Program-made: the position numbers and the translations under genes
Shown: positions 14,209 to 21,329 of the stretch, one piece after another
Position numbering within the stretch: position 1 is the stretch's first letter
Layout: each line of letters begins with the position of its first letter
Notes under the pieces: model-generated
What the model saw: only the letters and a program-made list of their open reading frames with translations
Database searches by the model: none
What the model was told of the DNA's origin: nothing
From: Pseudomonadota bacterium
Lineage (GTDB): Bacteria; Pseudomonadota; Alphaproteobacteria; Azospirillales; Azospirillaceae
Length of the DNA: 30,963 bases
Direction of reading: 5' to 3'
NCBI GenBank assembly: GCA_023411035.1
Contig: JAEYPE010000116.1
Location: 1-30,963 of the forward strand

Positions 14209-14472
14209 TCACGGTCGGAAAACGATGGGAACGATCGTTTTCCGACCGTCCCAGAGGTCCGGCGGGGTATGGGGCGGCACATGCAGGGTCGCCAGGGTGC
14301 CGCCCCCGGCACGGGAGGCGATGGACAGCGTGCCGCCCAGCCGGCCCGACGCCAGATTGTTCGCAATGTTGAGACCGAGCCCGACGGAGCCGGTGCCGCG
14401 GCGGTGCAGGCGGCCATGACGGCACGCCAGCCGGAAAAAACGGTCTGCTCCACCATGCCGCGCTTCGCGCAT
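14209..14472 (-). pseudogene. Histidine-kinase C-terminal remnant
   Basis: The frame contains GTGSVGLGLNIANNLASG followed by RLGGTLSIASRAGGGTLATLHVP, which is the G2 box and last strands of an HATPase_c domain of a sensor histidine kinase. The N, G1 and F boxes, the phospho-accepting histidine and any sensor domain are missing: the preceding ~25 residues only loosely recall the F-box region and no kinase sequence continues upstream. I therefore read it as the tail of a lost kinase. Its last codons form one arm of the hairpin at 14211-14249, which may have been its own terminator. Expression as an 87-residue protein is possible but unlikely to be functional. Confidence 0.55.
14211..14249. terminator. 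Strong hairpin after terC
   Basis: ACGGTCGGAAAACGAT (14211-14226) pairs perfectly over 16 bases with 14234-14249 around a seven-base loop. It follows the terC stop by 16 bases and overlaps the end of the kinase remnant on the other strand. The T-rich part lies within the stem rather than after it. Confidence 0.75.
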
Positions 14473-14583
14473 GGTCCAACCTCCTGCCCCCCCTGTTCGT
14501 TCAGGCTGGTTCTTCCGGTATTCAGGATGAGCTGTTCAGGGCATATCCATGCATACGCGTGAACATACCGGTGACAGAACCCC

Positions 14584-14613
14584 CCTGATGGCAAGATGCC
14601 TGATGGCAAAATG
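14584..14613. repeat. 15-bp tandem duplication downstream of the DUF2218 gene
   Basis: CCTGATGGCAAGATG at 14584-14598 is repeated at 14599-14613 with a single G-to-A change. It is non-coding and ends six bases before the DUF2218 stop codon. Unit length equals that of the duplications in hprK, rapZ and ptsI. Confidence 0.85.
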
Positions 14614-14619
14614 GTTGCG

Positions 14620-14949
14620 TCAGGCCGCCGCTTCGTCCCGCCAGGCGTAGGTCAGCGGAACCTCGCGGAAGGCGAAACGGTCGAGGTGGCGTTCCAGCGC
14701 CCCCTTCAGCGCGGCCAGATGCTCCGCGGAACTAGCGTCCAGACGGCAATCCAGCCCGTCCGGCTGCGCCTGGAGCGTCAGGATGGCGTCGCCCGGCCAA
14801 TCGGCGCCGCGGGCGTTGCGCGGGAAGACGACGCTGCCCGCCTCCGGCGTGTATTCCACGGTCAGATTGTGCGCCCAGTGCTTGCAGAGCTGCTGGAGGT
14901 AGCGGCTGCCGTTGGCGGTCGGCACGCGGACGCTGCTCACATGTCCCAT
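14620..14949 (-). CDS. DUF2218-family protein
   Basis: This 109-residue protein fits DUF2218, small cytoplasmic proteins of unknown function often encoded beside siderophore or iron genes. Recognisable pieces are VRVPTANGSRYLQQLCKHWAHN at residues about 8-29, then VVFPRNARG and a C-terminal helix ALKGALERHLDRFAFREVPLTYAW. The conserved Cys and His in LCKHWAH could bind metal, but this is speculation. GGAGG stands 8 bases before the ATG. It is divergent from the siderophore ABC operon, and both share the iron-box-like site at 15035-15053, so it should be induced together with iron uptake. Confidence 0.85.
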   Translation of the reverse strand: MGHVSSVRVPTANGSRYLQQLCKHWAHNLTVEYTPEAGSVVFPRNARGADWPGDAILTLQAQPDGLDCRLDASSAEHLAALKGALERHLDRFAFREVPLTYAWRDEAAA

Positions 14950-15034
14950 GATGATCCTCCCTGTGTGCAGTGATGTGGTTCGTTTGTGGAGGCTTCATAA
15001 CAGCTCCGAAGCCACGCCTTGCGAACATAGTGCG

Positions 15035-15053
15035 AATGAGAGCGATTCGCATT
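15035..15053. promoter_or_regulatory. Iron-box-like operator shared by DUF2218 and the siderophore ABC operon
   Basis: AATGAGAGCGATTCGCATT is a dyad matching the sites at 10245 and 25572. It lies 86 bases from the DUF2218 start and 79 from the binding-protein start, so it can control both directions. Confidence 0.75.
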
Positions 15054-15131
15054 GACGATCGACAGGCATCGGGACCACAGTGTTCCCCCTTCCGGCACGC
15101 TCCGACCCGGCAAAGTTGAGGAGATTCAAGG

Positions 15132-16061
15132 ATGAACGTGACCCGACGCCACGCCATGGCCATGACCGCGGCGGCTTTCGGCTTCGCCGCCCTCGCGCCC
15201 GTTCCGGGCCACAGCCAGGACATGACGGTGCGGCACGCGCAAGGCGAAACCCGGCTTCCGCCGAACTTCGGCCCCGTCCTGGTCTTCGACATGCCCTCGC
15301 TGGACACGCTGGACGCGCTGGGCGTGGCGGTCGCCGGGGTGCCCACGGGCCTGAAGCCTCCGCACCTCGCCAAGTACGACGGGCCTTCCTACAAGAAGAT
15401 CGGCACCTTCTTCGAGCCGGATTACGAGGCGGTGAACGCCGCCGAACCCGGCCTGATCGTCGTGGGGGGCCGCTCCGCCCCGAAATACGCCGATCTGTCA
15501 CGCATCGCGCCGACCATCGACCTGACGGTCGATCCGAACGACTATCTGGAAAGCTCCATCGCCAACGCGGAGACGTTGGGCCGCATCTTCGGCAAGACCG
15601 CCATGGTGAAGCAGCGGGTGGACCGGCTTCGCGCCTCCATCGCCGCGCTGAAGGCGACGGCGGCCAACGCCGGAACCGGCCTGCTGGTGCTGACCACCGG
15701 CGGCAAGATGAGCGCCTATGGCGTCGGCTCGCGCTTCGGCATCCTGCATTCGGAATTCGGCATCCGTCCCGCCGTGGAGAACCTGAAGGTTTCCAATCAC
15801 GGACAGGCCATCTCCTTCGAGTTCATTTTGCAGGCCAACCCGGATTGGCTGTTCGTGATCGACCGCGACGCCGCCATCGGGCAGGACGGCAAGCCGGCGC
15901 GGCAGTTCCTGGACAACGACATCGTGCGCCGCACCACCGCGTGGCAGAAGAATCAGGTCGTCCATCTGGACGGCGGAAGCTGGTACGTGGTCGGCGGCGG
16001 GCTGGCGTCCCTGCAAAAGGACGTGGACAACCTGACGGCGGCGCTGACCAAGAAGTCCTGA
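15132..16061 (+). CDS. Siderophore ABC transporter binding protein (FatB/YclQ type)
   Basis: This 309-residue periplasmic protein resembles FatB/YclQ/CeuE-type ferric-siderophore binding proteins. A signal sequence with a twin arginine (TRRHAMAMTAAAFGFAAL, residues 4-21) ends near GHSQ, so Tat export is possible. The mature part starts with a strand pair around RLPPNFGPVLVFDMPSLDTLDALG, then VGGRSAPKYADLSRIAPTIDLTVD, SFEFILQANPDWLFVIDRD and VVHLDGGSWYVVGGGLAS, all typical of this class III binding-protein group that takes up catecholate or mixed siderophores such as petrobactin and anguibactin. GAGGAG precedes the start. The stop overlaps the permease start by one base. Confidence 0.9.
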   Translation: MNVTRRHAMAMTAAAFGFAALAPVPGHSQDMTVRHAQGETRLPPNFGPVLVFDMPSLDTLDALGVAVAGVPTGLKPPHLAKYDGPSYKKIGTFFEPDYEAVNAAEPGLIVVGGRSAPKYADLSRIAPTIDLTVDPNDYLESSIANAETLGRIFGKTAMVKQRVDRLRASIAALKATAANAGTGLLVLTTGGKMSAYGVGSRFGILHSEFGIRPAVENLKVSNHGQAISFEFILQANPDWLFVIDRDAAIGQDGKPARQFLDNDIVRRTTAWQKNQVVHLDGGSWYVVGGGLASLQKDVDNLTAALTKKS

Positions 16062-17035
16062 TGCACCCTGCCGTGAAGCCCCTCCCACTCGCCCTGGCCG
16101 GCGTCGGCCTGCTGGCCGGCTGGAGCCTGTTCGTCGGCGTCAGCGACGTCGGCGTCGGGACGCTGTTCGGGGACGGTGCGGCGGATCAGGCGGCGCTGGT
16201 CCTGCTGGTCAGCCGCCTGCCCCGGACGCTGGCCCTGATCCTGGCCGGCGCCGCCATGGCGGTGTCCGGCCTGCTCCTCCAGATGCTGGTCCGCAACCGC
16301 TTCGTGGAGCCGTCCACCGCCGGGACCGCGGAATCGGCGATCTTCGGCATGATGATGGTCTCGCTGCTGGCCCCGGAGGCCCCGGTCATCGGGCGCATGG
16401 CGGCGGCGAGCCTGTGCGCGCTGGCCGGGACGGGGCTGTTCCTGGCGATCCTGCGCCGGGTGCCGCTGCGCTCGCCGCTGGTGGTGCCGCTGGTCGGGAT
16501 CATGCTGGGCGGGGTCATCACGGCGATGACCGAGTTCATCGCCTACCGCCACGACCTGATGCAGTCCGTGCGGGCATGGGAGATGGGGGATTTCTCCGCC
16601 ATCCTGTTGGGCCGCTACGAGCTTCTGTGGGTCAGCTTCGCCCTGACCGGCGTCGCCTACCTTGCGGCGGACCGCTTCACCGTCGCCGGAATGGGCCGGG
16701 ACGTCGCCACCAACCTGGGCATCGACCACCGCAAGGTGATGGCGCTGGGCCTCGTCATCGTGTCGATGACCACCGCGGCGGTGATCGCGACCTGCGGGAT
16801 GATTCCCTTCCTGGGGCTGATCGTTCCCAACATCGTCAGCCTGATCCGCGGCGACAACATGCGCGGGTCCCTGCCCTGGGTCGCGCTGATGGGCGCCGGG
16901 CTGGTGCTGGCCTGCGACATCGCCGGGCGGCTGGTGATCCATCCCTACGAGATTCCGATCGGGACCATGATGGGGGTGATCGGCAGCGCCCTGTTCCTCT
17001 ATCTGCTGCTGCGGAGGAACGGCAATGCCGGCTGA
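16061..17035 (+). CDS. Siderophore ABC transporter permease 1 (FatD/YclN type)
   Basis: The 324-residue FecCD-family permease has about nine hydrophobic spans. Typical sequence includes LPRTLALILAGAAMAVSGLLLQMLVRN (residues about 54-80), the helix-loop GRDVATNLGIDHRKVMALGL that contacts the ATPase, and CGMIPFLGLIVPNIVSLIRG near residue 245. It pairs with the next gene to form the inner-membrane channel for the ferric siderophore. ATG 16061 overlaps the binding-protein stop and the 3' end overlaps the second permease by 11 bases. Confidence 0.92.
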   Translation: MHPAVKPLPLALAGVGLLAGWSLFVGVSDVGVGTLFGDGAADQAALVLLVSRLPRTLALILAGAAMAVSGLLLQMLVRNRFVEPSTAGTAESAIFGMMMVSLLAPEAPVIGRMAAASLCALAGTGLFLAILRRVPLRSPLVVPLVGIMLGGVITAMTEFIAYRHDLMQSVRAWEMGDFSAILLGRYELLWVSFALTGVAYLAADRFTVAGMGRDVATNLGIDHRKVMALGLVIVSMTTAAVIATCGMIPFLGLIVPNIVSLIRGDNMRGSLPWVALMGAGLVLACDIAGRLVIHPYEIPIGTMMGVIGSALFLYLLLRRNGNAG

Positions 17036-18008
17036 CCGCCGCATCCTGTCGCCGCCGGTGGTGCTGGGCGCACTGTCGGCGCTCACCCTGCTGTCGATCG
17101 CGCTGTTCATGACGCTGGGCGCGCGGGGCAAGTGGGACTTCATCCTGGCCTTCCGCGGCACCAAGGTCGCGGCGATGGTGCTGGTCGGCTACGCCATCGC
17201 CGTCTCGACCGTGCTGTTCCAGACCATCACGAACAACCGCATCCTCACCCCCTCGGTGATGGGGTTCGACTTCCTCTACCGGCTGATCCAGACCGGGCTG
17301 GTATTCTGGCTCGGCAGCGGTCTGGTGGCGTCACTGGACCCCCGCCTGCGCTTCGGCGTGGAGGTGGCGTCGATGGTCGTCTTCTCCGGCCTGCTCTACT
17401 GGTGGCTGTTCAACGGCGCGGGGCGCGGCGACAACCGGCGCAGCCTTCACCTGCTGTTGCTGGTCGGCATCGTCTTCGGTGTGCTGTTCCGCAGCCTGAC
17501 CAACTTCCTCCAGCGGATCATCGACCCCAACGCCTTCCTGACGGTGCAGGACCGGCTGTTCGCCAACTTCAACCGGGTGGACGGCGATTTGCTGGCCGTG
17601 TCGGCGCTGGTCGTGCTGGCGGTGTCGCTGGCGGGCTGGCGGTGGAGGCGCAGCTTCGACGTGCTGGCGCTGGGGCGCGACGCCGCGATCAATCTGGGGG
17701 TGGACCACCGGCGCGCGGTCATGACGGTGCTGGTGATGGTCGCCATCCTGGTGTCGGTGTCCACCGCTCTGGTCGGGCCGGTGACCTTCTTCGGCCTGCT
17801 GGTCGCCAACCTCGCCTATCTGGTGATCCGGTCGCACCGGCACGCCCTGATCCTGCCCGCCGCGGCGCTGATCGCCATCCTGACGCTGGTCGCCGGGCAA
17901 CTGATCCTGGAGCGGGTGTTCGGCTACAACGCGGCGCTCAGCATCGTCATCGAGTTCGTGGGCGGGCTCGCCTTCCTGTTCATCCTGGTGCGGGGTTCGT
18001 CCCGATGA
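17025..18008 (+). CDS. Siderophore ABC transporter permease 2 (FatC/YclO type)
   Basis: The 327-residue protein is the second FecCD-type permease. It keeps the family pattern with AMVLVGYAIAVSTVLFQTITNNRILTPSVMGFDFLY (about residues 45-80), the ATPase-docking loop LALGRDAAINLGVDHRRAVM and the GPVTFFGLLVANLAYLVIRSHRH motif near residue 247. The sequence around TNNRILTPSVMG is characteristic of the FatC/YclO branch. Overlaps with both neighbours indicate coupled translation and a 1:1 heterodimer with permease 1. Confidence 0.92.
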   Translation: MPADRRILSPPVVLGALSALTLLSIALFMTLGARGKWDFILAFRGTKVAAMVLVGYAIAVSTVLFQTITNNRILTPSVMGFDFLYRLIQTGLVFWLGSGLVASLDPRLRFGVEVASMVVFSGLLYWWLFNGAGRGDNRRSLHLLLLVGIVFGVLFRSLTNFLQRIIDPNAFLTVQDRLFANFNRVDGDLLAVSALVVLAVSLAGWRWRRSFDVLALGRDAAINLGVDHRRAVMTVLVMVAILVSVSTALVGPVTFFGLLVANLAYLVIRSHRHALILPAAALIAILTLVAGQLILERVFGYNAALSIVIEFVGGLAFLFILVRGSSR

Positions 18009-18763
18009 TCGACGTCAAGAACATCAAGAAGTCCTACAACGGCACCGTCGTGGTGGACGGGGTGACGCTGTCGCTTCCGGCGGGCGGGGTGATCTCGCTG
18101 ATCGGGGCGAACGGGGCGGGCAAATCGACGCTGCTGTCGATCGTCAGCCGCCTGCTGCCGATGACCGCCGGCACGGTGGAGATCGACGGGATGGACGTGA
18201 CCACCACCCCCGGCGACGTGCTGGCCCGCCGCCTGTCCATCCTGCGGCAGGACAACCACATCATGTCCCGCCTGACGGTGGAGGATCTGGTCGCCTTCGG
18301 GCGCTATCCGCACAGCAAGGGCCGCCTGACCGCCGCCGACCGCGAGCACATCCGCAACGCCCTGCGCTATCTGGACCTGGAACCGCTGGCGGGCCGTTTC
18401 CTGGACGAGCTTTCGGGCGGCCAGCGCCAGCGCGCCTTCATCGCCATGGTGCTGTGCCAGGACACCGAATACATCCTGCTGGACGAGCCGCTGAACAACC
18501 TGGACGTCAAGCACGCCGTGGCGATGATGAAGCTGTTCCGCCGCACCGCGGACGAGTTCGGCAAGACGGTCGTGCTGGTGCTGCACGACATCAACTTCGC
18601 CTCCTGCTACTCCGACCGGATCGTCGCGATGCGCGACGGGCGGGTCGTGCACCAGGGGCCGCCGGAGGAGATCATCACCCCGGAGGTCATCCGCGACGTC
18701 TACGGCGTGGACGCCCAGGTGATGGAGGCCGGCGGCCAGCGCATCGCGCTTTATTACCAGTAA
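18005..18763 (+). CDS. Siderophore ABC transporter ATPase (FatE/YclP type)
   Basis: This 252-residue cytoplasmic ATPase drives the siderophore importer. It has Walker A GANGAGKST (residues about 34-42), Q-loop LRQDNHIMSRLTVEDLVAFGRYPHS, signature ELSGGQRQRAF, Walker B YILLDEPLNNLD and the switch histidine in VLHDINFAS. The QDN segment and GRYPHSKGR are typical of the iron-siderophore subgroup. The ATG overlaps the permease stop. The gene ends six bases before the end of the convergent oxidase gene, so no room remains for a conventional terminator between them. Confidence 0.95.
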   Translation: MIDVKNIKKSYNGTVVVDGVTLSLPAGGVISLIGANGAGKSTLLSIVSRLLPMTAGTVEIDGMDVTTTPGDVLARRLSILRQDNHIMSRLTVEDLVAFGRYPHSKGRLTAADREHIRNALRYLDLEPLAGRFLDELSGGQRQRAFIAMVLCQDTEYILLDEPLNNLDVKHAVAMMKLFRRTADEFGKTVVLVLHDINFASCYSDRIVAMRDGRVVHQGPPEEIITPEVIRDVYGVDAQVMEAGGQRIALYYQ

Positions 18764-18769
18764 GGCGCG

Positions 18770-19858
18770 TCAGAAGCGCGGCGGGTCGAAGATCACCGAG
18801 CGGTCGATGTCGGCCAGCCGCGCCCGCCCGCTGAGCGCCATGGCGACCTCCAACTCGGTTTGCAGGATGGTCAGCATGTGGGCCACCCCCGCCATGCCGC
18901 CGACCGCCAGGGCGTGCAGCACCGGCTGGCCCACCAGAACGGCGTCCGCCCCTAGCGCGATGGCCTTCAGGATGTCGGTGCCGCGCCGGATGCCGCCGTC
19001 CGCCAGAATGGGCAGGCGACCCGCCGCGCGGGCGGCGACCAGCGGCAACACCTCCGCCACCGCGGGCAGCGTGTCCAGCGTCCGCCCGCCATGGTTCGAC
19101 ACGATGATCCCCGCCGCCCCGGCCTCGACGGCGGGGTCCACGTCGTCGGGGTTCATGATCCCCTTCAGCAGCACCGGCAGGCGCGTCCCGGCGCAGAGCC
19201 AGCGCACCGTGTCCCAGGTAGCGGCGGCGTGAAGCATACCCTGGAAGACCGGGCTGCCGGGCCGCGACGGCGTGAAGCCGTCCGGCGCCAGACCGGCCAG
19301 ATTGACCGGAGCGATGCCGTCCGGCAGGCGGAAGCCGGCGCGCTGCTCCATGTTGCGCAGGCCGCTGACCGGCGCGTCCACCGTCAGCACCAGCGCGCGG
19401 TAGCCCGCCGCCTCCGCCCGCCGCACCAGGGTCAGCGTGTCCTCAAGCCGCGGCTGGGTGTAAATCTGGAACCACAACGGCCCGCCCGCCGCCGCCGCGA
19501 CCTCCTCCAGCGTCACGCTGGACTGGGTGCTGACGGTCATCCAGGTGCCGGTCAGGCCCGCCGCCTGCGCGGTCGCCCGCTCGCCGTCGCGGTGGACCAG
19601 CCGGTGGAAGGCCATGGGCGCGATCAGGATGGGATAGGGCATGTCCTGACCGAACAGCGTCGTCGCCGCGCTGGCCCGCGACAGGTCGCGCAGCGCGCGG
19701 GGCATCACGCGCATCCGGTCATAGGCGTCGCGGTTGGCCTGCCGGGTGATGCCATCCGCTCCGGTCCCAGCGATGTAGGCGCGGGTCGCCGCATCGACGC
19801 GCGCGGTGAAATGGCGTTCGTAGTCATAGAGCGAAACGGTGTCGGCAGGAACGCTCAT
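18770..19858 (-). CDS. FMN-dependent alpha-hydroxyacid oxidase/dehydrogenase
   Basis: The 362-residue enzyme belongs to the family of glycolate oxidase, lactate dehydrogenase LldD and lactate oxidase, which oxidise L-2-hydroxyacids with FMN. Expected residues are present: Tyr28 in RAYIAGTGADG, Tyr133 in QIYTQP, Lys232 in LLKGI, catalytic His256 and Arg259 in SNHGGRTLD, and the phosphate-binding ADGGIRRGTDILKA. It lacks an obvious signal or membrane helix. ATG 19858 has AAGGA 7-8 bases upstream. It is the last gene after the receptor, PiuC and Sel1 genes on this strand, an unusual place for a lactate-type oxidase; the hydroxyacid could be a product of siderophore breakdown, which is speculation. 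Confidence 0.92.
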   Translation of the reverse strand: MSVPADTVSLYDYERHFTARVDAATRAYIAGTGADGITRQANRDAYDRMRVMPRALRDLSRASAATTLFGQDMPYPILIAPMAFHRLVHRDGERATAQAAGLTGTWMTVSTQSSVTLEEVAAAAGGPLWFQIYTQPRLEDTLTLVRRAEAAGYRALVLTVDAPVSGLRNMEQRAGFRLPDGIAPVNLAGLAPDGFTPSRPGSPVFQGMLHAAATWDTVRWLCAGTRLPVLLKGIMNPDDVDPAVEAGAAGIIVSNHGGRTLDTLPAVAEVLPLVAARAAGRLPILADGGIRRGTDILKAIALGADAVLVGQPVLHALAVGGMAGVAHMLTILQTELEVAMALSGRARLADIDRSVIFDPPRF

Positions 19859-19875
19859 CGCCGGAATCCTTGAAA

Positions 19876-20562
19876 TTAGAGACCGCTCCCGGCCAGCGCC
19901 GCGGCCCTCTGCGCCAGCGCGCGCAGCCGGGGATCGGGCTGGTCGGCCAGGGCGGCGGCCATGCCGCGGTAGAAGTCGGGGAAGCCGGTTTCCAGCGCCC
20001 GCGCGAACCACGCCAGCGCCTCCTCCGTCCGCCCGTCCTGCACCAGCAGACGGGCGTGGTTGAAGCGGCCCCAGCAGTCCCCGCCCTCGGCGGCGGCCTG
20101 GAAGAAGCGGCGGGCGCCGGCACCGTCCTCCGGCACCGCACGCCCGGCCTCGTGGAACAGGCCCAGCATGTTCAGCGCCTTCACGTTGCCCTTGCGGGCG
20201 GCGTCGGCGTAGAGCCGGTAAGCTTCGGCGTCGTCCGCCGGAACGCCCACGCCGCGGCAATGCAGGTCGGCCAGATTGAACGGCGCCCACGCATCGCCAA
20301 GCTCCGCGGCCCGGCGGTAATAGGCGGCGGCCTGGACGGGATCGGCGGAAACGCCCCAGCCGTGCTCGTGGCAGCGCCCCAGCATGTTGACCGCGCGGGC
20401 GTCGCCGCTGCGGGCGGCGATGCGGAACCACTCCACCGCCCGCGCCTGCTCCGCCCCGCCGCGGTCGAGGCACTGCTGCCCCAGGGCGAGCTGCACGTCG
20501 ATGATGTCCGGCCCCTCCGTGGAAAGGTCCGCCGCGGCTGCGCCGGTCACGCCCCCATCCAT
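19876..20562 (-). CDS. Sel1-repeat (tetratricopeptide-like) protein
   Basis: About 228 residues with four to five Sel1-like repeats, each roughly 36 residues, seen in ARAVNMLGRCHEHGWGVSAD, AWAPFNLADLHCRGVGVPAD and VKALNMLGLFHEAGRAVPED. Such solenoids bind other proteins; no enzyme motif is present and no clear signal peptide. A Sel1-repeat gene next to piuC and the receptor is also known from the Pseudomonas aeruginosa piu region, so the association is conserved. The start is either GTG 20565 or ATG 20562; I prefer ATG 20562 because GGAGG is four bases before it and only one before the GTG. It overlaps the piuC stop. Confidence 0.85.
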   Translation of the reverse strand: MDGGVTGAAAADLSTEGPDIIDVQLALGQQCLDRGGAEQARAVEWFRIAARSGDARAVNMLGRCHEHGWGVSADPVQAAAYYRRAAELGDAWAPFNLADLHCRGVGVPADDAEAYRLYADAARKGNVKALNMLGLFHEAGRAVPEDGAGARRFFQAAAEGGDCWGRFNHARLLVQDGRTEEALAWFARALETGFPDFYRGMAAALADQPDPRLRALAQRAAALAGSGL

Positions 20563-21248
20563 CACACCTCCGCCCAGCGCCGCAGCAGGTTGTGATAGTG
20601 GTTCACCAGAGCCAGAACGGACGGGTGCTGGTCGCCCACATCCCGGCGCAGATCGATGATGGCGACGTCCAGGTCGTACAGCATCGCCCGCAGCCCGTCG
20701 TCCTTGACCAGCGACTGCGTGAAGAAGAAGGAGGCCCAGCGCGAGCCGCGCGTGACCGGAGTGACCCGGTGCAGGCTGCTGGACGGATAGACCACCCCGT
20801 GCCCCGCCGGCAGCTTCACGCCCTTGGTGCCGTAGGTGTCCTCGACGACCAGTTCGCCGCCGTCATATTCGTCGAGGTCGCTGAGGAAGATCGTGGTGGA
20901 CACGTCGGCCCGCATACGCATGCCGCCGGTGCCCGGAATGGCGCGGATGGCGTTGTCCACATGGTTGCCGTAGGTCATGTCCAGGTCGTAGCGGTTGAAC
21001 ATGGGCGGCAGGACGCGCAGCGGCAGGGCCGCGGAATTGAAGGCCGGATTGCGGCCAAGCGCTTTCAGGATGACCACGCCCAGTTCACGGGCGGTGTCGC
21101 TCTCCTCCGGGATCTGCAGGTTGTTCTTCGCATGCGCCGCCTGGGAGCCCGCGGTGACGCGGCCATCCACCCAGGGCGACGCCTCCAGCACCGCGCGGCA
21201 ATGGGCAACCTCGTCGGCGGTCAGGATGTCAGGGATTTGCAGAAGCAC
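20562..21248 (-). CDS. piuC: PiuC/YbiX-type Fe(II)/2-oxoglutarate-dependent hydroxylase
   Basis: This 228-residue protein belongs to the PKHD-type dioxygenases (PiuC, YbiX) found beside Fiu/PiuA receptors. Iron ligands are His96 and Asp98 in YGNHVDNAI and His160 in SSLHRVTPVTRG; Arg170 in GSRWASFFF would hold 2-oxoglutarate. The C-terminus ends in NHYHNLLRRWAEV. The substrate is not established; a role in iron release from catechol compounds or in modification of the transport machinery is inferred from context. The start is GTG 21246-21248 with AAGGAA eight bases upstream. It follows the receptor gene after 81 bases with a strong hairpin between them, and overlaps the Sel1 gene. Confidence 0.95.
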   Translation of the reverse strand: MLLQIPDILTADEVAHCRAVLEASPWVDGRVTAGSQAAHAKNNLQIPEESDTARELGVVILKALGRNPAFNSAALPLRVLPPMFNRYDLDMTYGNHVDNAIRAIPGTGGMRMRADVSTTIFLSDLDEYDGGELVVEDTYGTKGVKLPAGHGVVYPSSSLHRVTPVTRGSRWASFFFTQSLVKDDGLRAMLYDLDVAIIDLRRDVGDQHPSVLALVNHYHNLLRRWAEV

Positions 21249-21261
21249 GGGGAGGGTTCCT

Positions 21262-21320
21262 TATGAAAAGAAAGAGGCCGGACCGGCCCCCGGAGGATGG
21301 TCCGGGGAGCGGTTCGGCCT
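21262..21320 (-). terminator. Terminator-like hairpin between the TonB receptor and piuC
   Basis: AGGCCGGACC (21275-21284) pairs with GGTTCGGCCT (21311-21320) including one G-U pair, with an inner stem CCCCGGA/TCCGGGG. Read on the minus strand, the stem is followed by the pyrimidine-rich CTCTTTCTTTTC. It would reduce transcription from the receptor into piuC. Confidence 0.75.
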
Positions 21321-21329
21321 TTGCCGGGA

